A DNA stretch of 7,166 nucleotides from Deltaproteobacteria bacterium (GTDB lineage: Bacteria; Desulfobacterota; Desulfobaccia; Desulfobaccales; 0-14-0-80-60-11), in contig JAFDHU010000139.1 in assembly GCA_019308625.1 (NCBI GenBank), forward strand, positions 1 to 7,166, read 5' to 3'. Of the stretch, positions 6,437-7,166 are shown one piece after another (the first letter of the stretch is position 1; every line of letters starts with the position of its first letter). The translations under genes and the position numbers were made by a program. The notes under the pieces were generated by a model. That model worked only from the letters and a program-made list of their open reading frames with translations, was not told the origin of the DNA and did no database searches.

Positions 6437-7166
6437 TCATTCCACTCCCACCCAGGGGCCGCCCAGCTCCTCGGGAACCCAGAGGTGCTCCGGGCGGAAG
6501 CTGCGGTACTGGCAGAGCTCGGCCACCAGCGGGGGGCCCTCCGCCCCGGTGCGGCGGAAATAAGTGGCCTTGGCCACCTCGGGGTTGACCAGGGTGTAGT
6601 GGTCAATCACGATTTCGCCCCCTTTGATCAAAGTGTGCACCCGGCTGAGGGCGTCCGGGGAGAGACGGTCCGGGTCCTCCGGGGAGACGTCATAGATGGC
6701 CACATCGGCCCGGGCTCCGGGGCTGAGGCAGCCGCGATCGGCCAGACCCAGCACCCGGGCGGGCAGGGTGCGGGTGGCCCAGGCCCATTGGGACAGGCTC
6801 CAGGTGTTGGCGGAAATTTCCTCCTCCCAGGCTTCCTGCCGGGCAGCACTGTCCATCAGCCAGGCAAACATTTCCGGATAGGCCCGGGGCGGGGCCGGAG
6901 AGGGACCCAGGGCCGAGAAGGCCAGATTGTCGCCTTGATATTGCAGGGCCAGCTTAAGGGCCCGCCGGGCCTGCTGCCGGGACACTGCGGGCCTGAGATC
7001 CAGGGGCTGGTGCCAGCCCAGATCCACCTTGATCCCGGGACCGGGAAGATTCAAGCCGGGAAAGGTCAAGCCGCAGTCCGCGGTCACTCCTGCCTCCAGG
7101 TGTCTTAAGGCGGCAGCCAAGGCTGCCTCATCTTCCAGGGCCCGGCCCAACGCAGCCAGATGAAAG
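6437..7166 (-). CDS. fwdA: Formylmethanofuran dehydrogenase subunit A-like amidohydrolase, C-terminal 243 residues
   Basis: This is the C-terminal part of an FwdA/FmdA/FhcA-type amidohydrolase. In archaea that subunit hydrolyses or forms formyl-methanofuran at a binuclear zinc site, with CO2 reduction to formate on a partner subunit. The frame is open at the right edge (reading FHLAALGRALEDE), so the start and the N-terminal zinc-binding histidines lie outside the window. Recognisable segments are YPEMFAWLMDSAARQE (coded at about 6833-6880), TRTLPARVLGLADRG (6731-6775), the amidohydrolase closing motif GARADVAIYDV (6686-6718) and IKGGEIVIDH (6596-6625). The region at 6875-6925 aligns with the place where archaeal FwdA has TTDHPNGG (from memory) but reads FSALGPSP, lacking the Asp and His. 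The protein may therefore be a divergent or inactive paralogue. It ends with TGA at 6437, 195 nt before the Fe-S gene. Confidence 0.75.
   Translation of the reverse strand, partial: FHLAALGRALEDEAALAAALRHLEAGVTADCGLTFPGLNLPGPGIKVDLGWHQPLDLRPAVSRQQARRALKLALQYQGDNLAFSALGPSPAPPRAYPEMFAWLMDSAARQEAWEEEISANTWSLSQWAWATRTLPARVLGLADRGCLSPGARADVAIYDVSPEDPDRLSPDALSRVHTLIKGGEIVIDHYTLVNPEVAKATYFRRTGAEGPPLVAELCQYRSFRPEHLWVPEELGGPWVGVE

Noticed and set aside
1..7166. tRNA, rRNA, CRISPR arrays, insertion sequences
   Set aside because: No cloverleaf-like sequence, no regularly spaced repeats and no transposase motifs were seen. The only repeats are the 38-bp tandem duplication and the intergenic palindrome.

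Overview
The window comes from a GC-rich genome of a strict anaerobe. Every credible gene reads from the minus strand, so transcription runs from the right end (7166) to the left end (1). The mix of a formylmethanofuran dehydrogenase-type subunit, heterodisulfide reductase (Hdr) subunits, a corrinoid-protein-type Fe-S protein, a DUF3795 protein and a CPA2 antiporter fits an anaerobic bacterium. My best guess is a Desulfobacterota lineage (the former sulfate-reducing or syntrophic Deltaproteobacteria), but this rests on gene content alone and is weak. A methanogen is less likely, because the gene style and the dispersed CATTCTGAG palindrome look bacterial.

In transcription order the layout is: (1) the C-terminal part of an FwdA/FhcA-like amidohydrolase, running off the right edge (7166-6437); (2) a 195-nt spacer with a degenerate palindromic repeat; (3) a small two-domain iron-sulfur protein (6241-5786); (4) a 151-nt spacer; (5) HdrC (5634-5167); (6) a very long double-module HdrA (about 5080-2065), whose frame is broken near 4975; (7) a DUF3795 cysteine-rich protein (1922-1503); (8) a CPA2-type cation:proton antiporter (1384-105), frameshifted by a perfect 38-bp tandem duplication at 307-382; (9) the first 34 codons of an unrecognised gene (103-1).

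Genes 1 to 6 look like an electron-transfer and C1 module. FwdA-type proteins handle formyl-methanofuran, or formate released from it. HdrA carries flavin and many [4Fe-4S] clusters, HdrC passes electrons between cluster proteins, and the small Fe-S protein could act as a ferredoxin-like connector. HdrB, the usual catalytic partner, is absent from the window, so the terminal electron acceptor of this Hdr set is unknown. The FwdA fragment also appears to lack the Asp-His pair found at the equivalent place in archaeal FwdA as I remember it, so it may not be a standard formylmethanofuran dehydrogenase.

The two most concrete anomalies are reading-frame lesions: an apparent deletion of about 29 nt inside the first FAD-binding site of hdrA, and the 38-bp duplication in the antiporter. 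Both can be read directly, because the protein resumes in another frame on the far side of each lesion. They may be true mutations, reversible slippage sites or assembly errors. No RNA genes, CRISPR arrays or insertion sequences were seen, and no gap between genes exceeds 300 bases.
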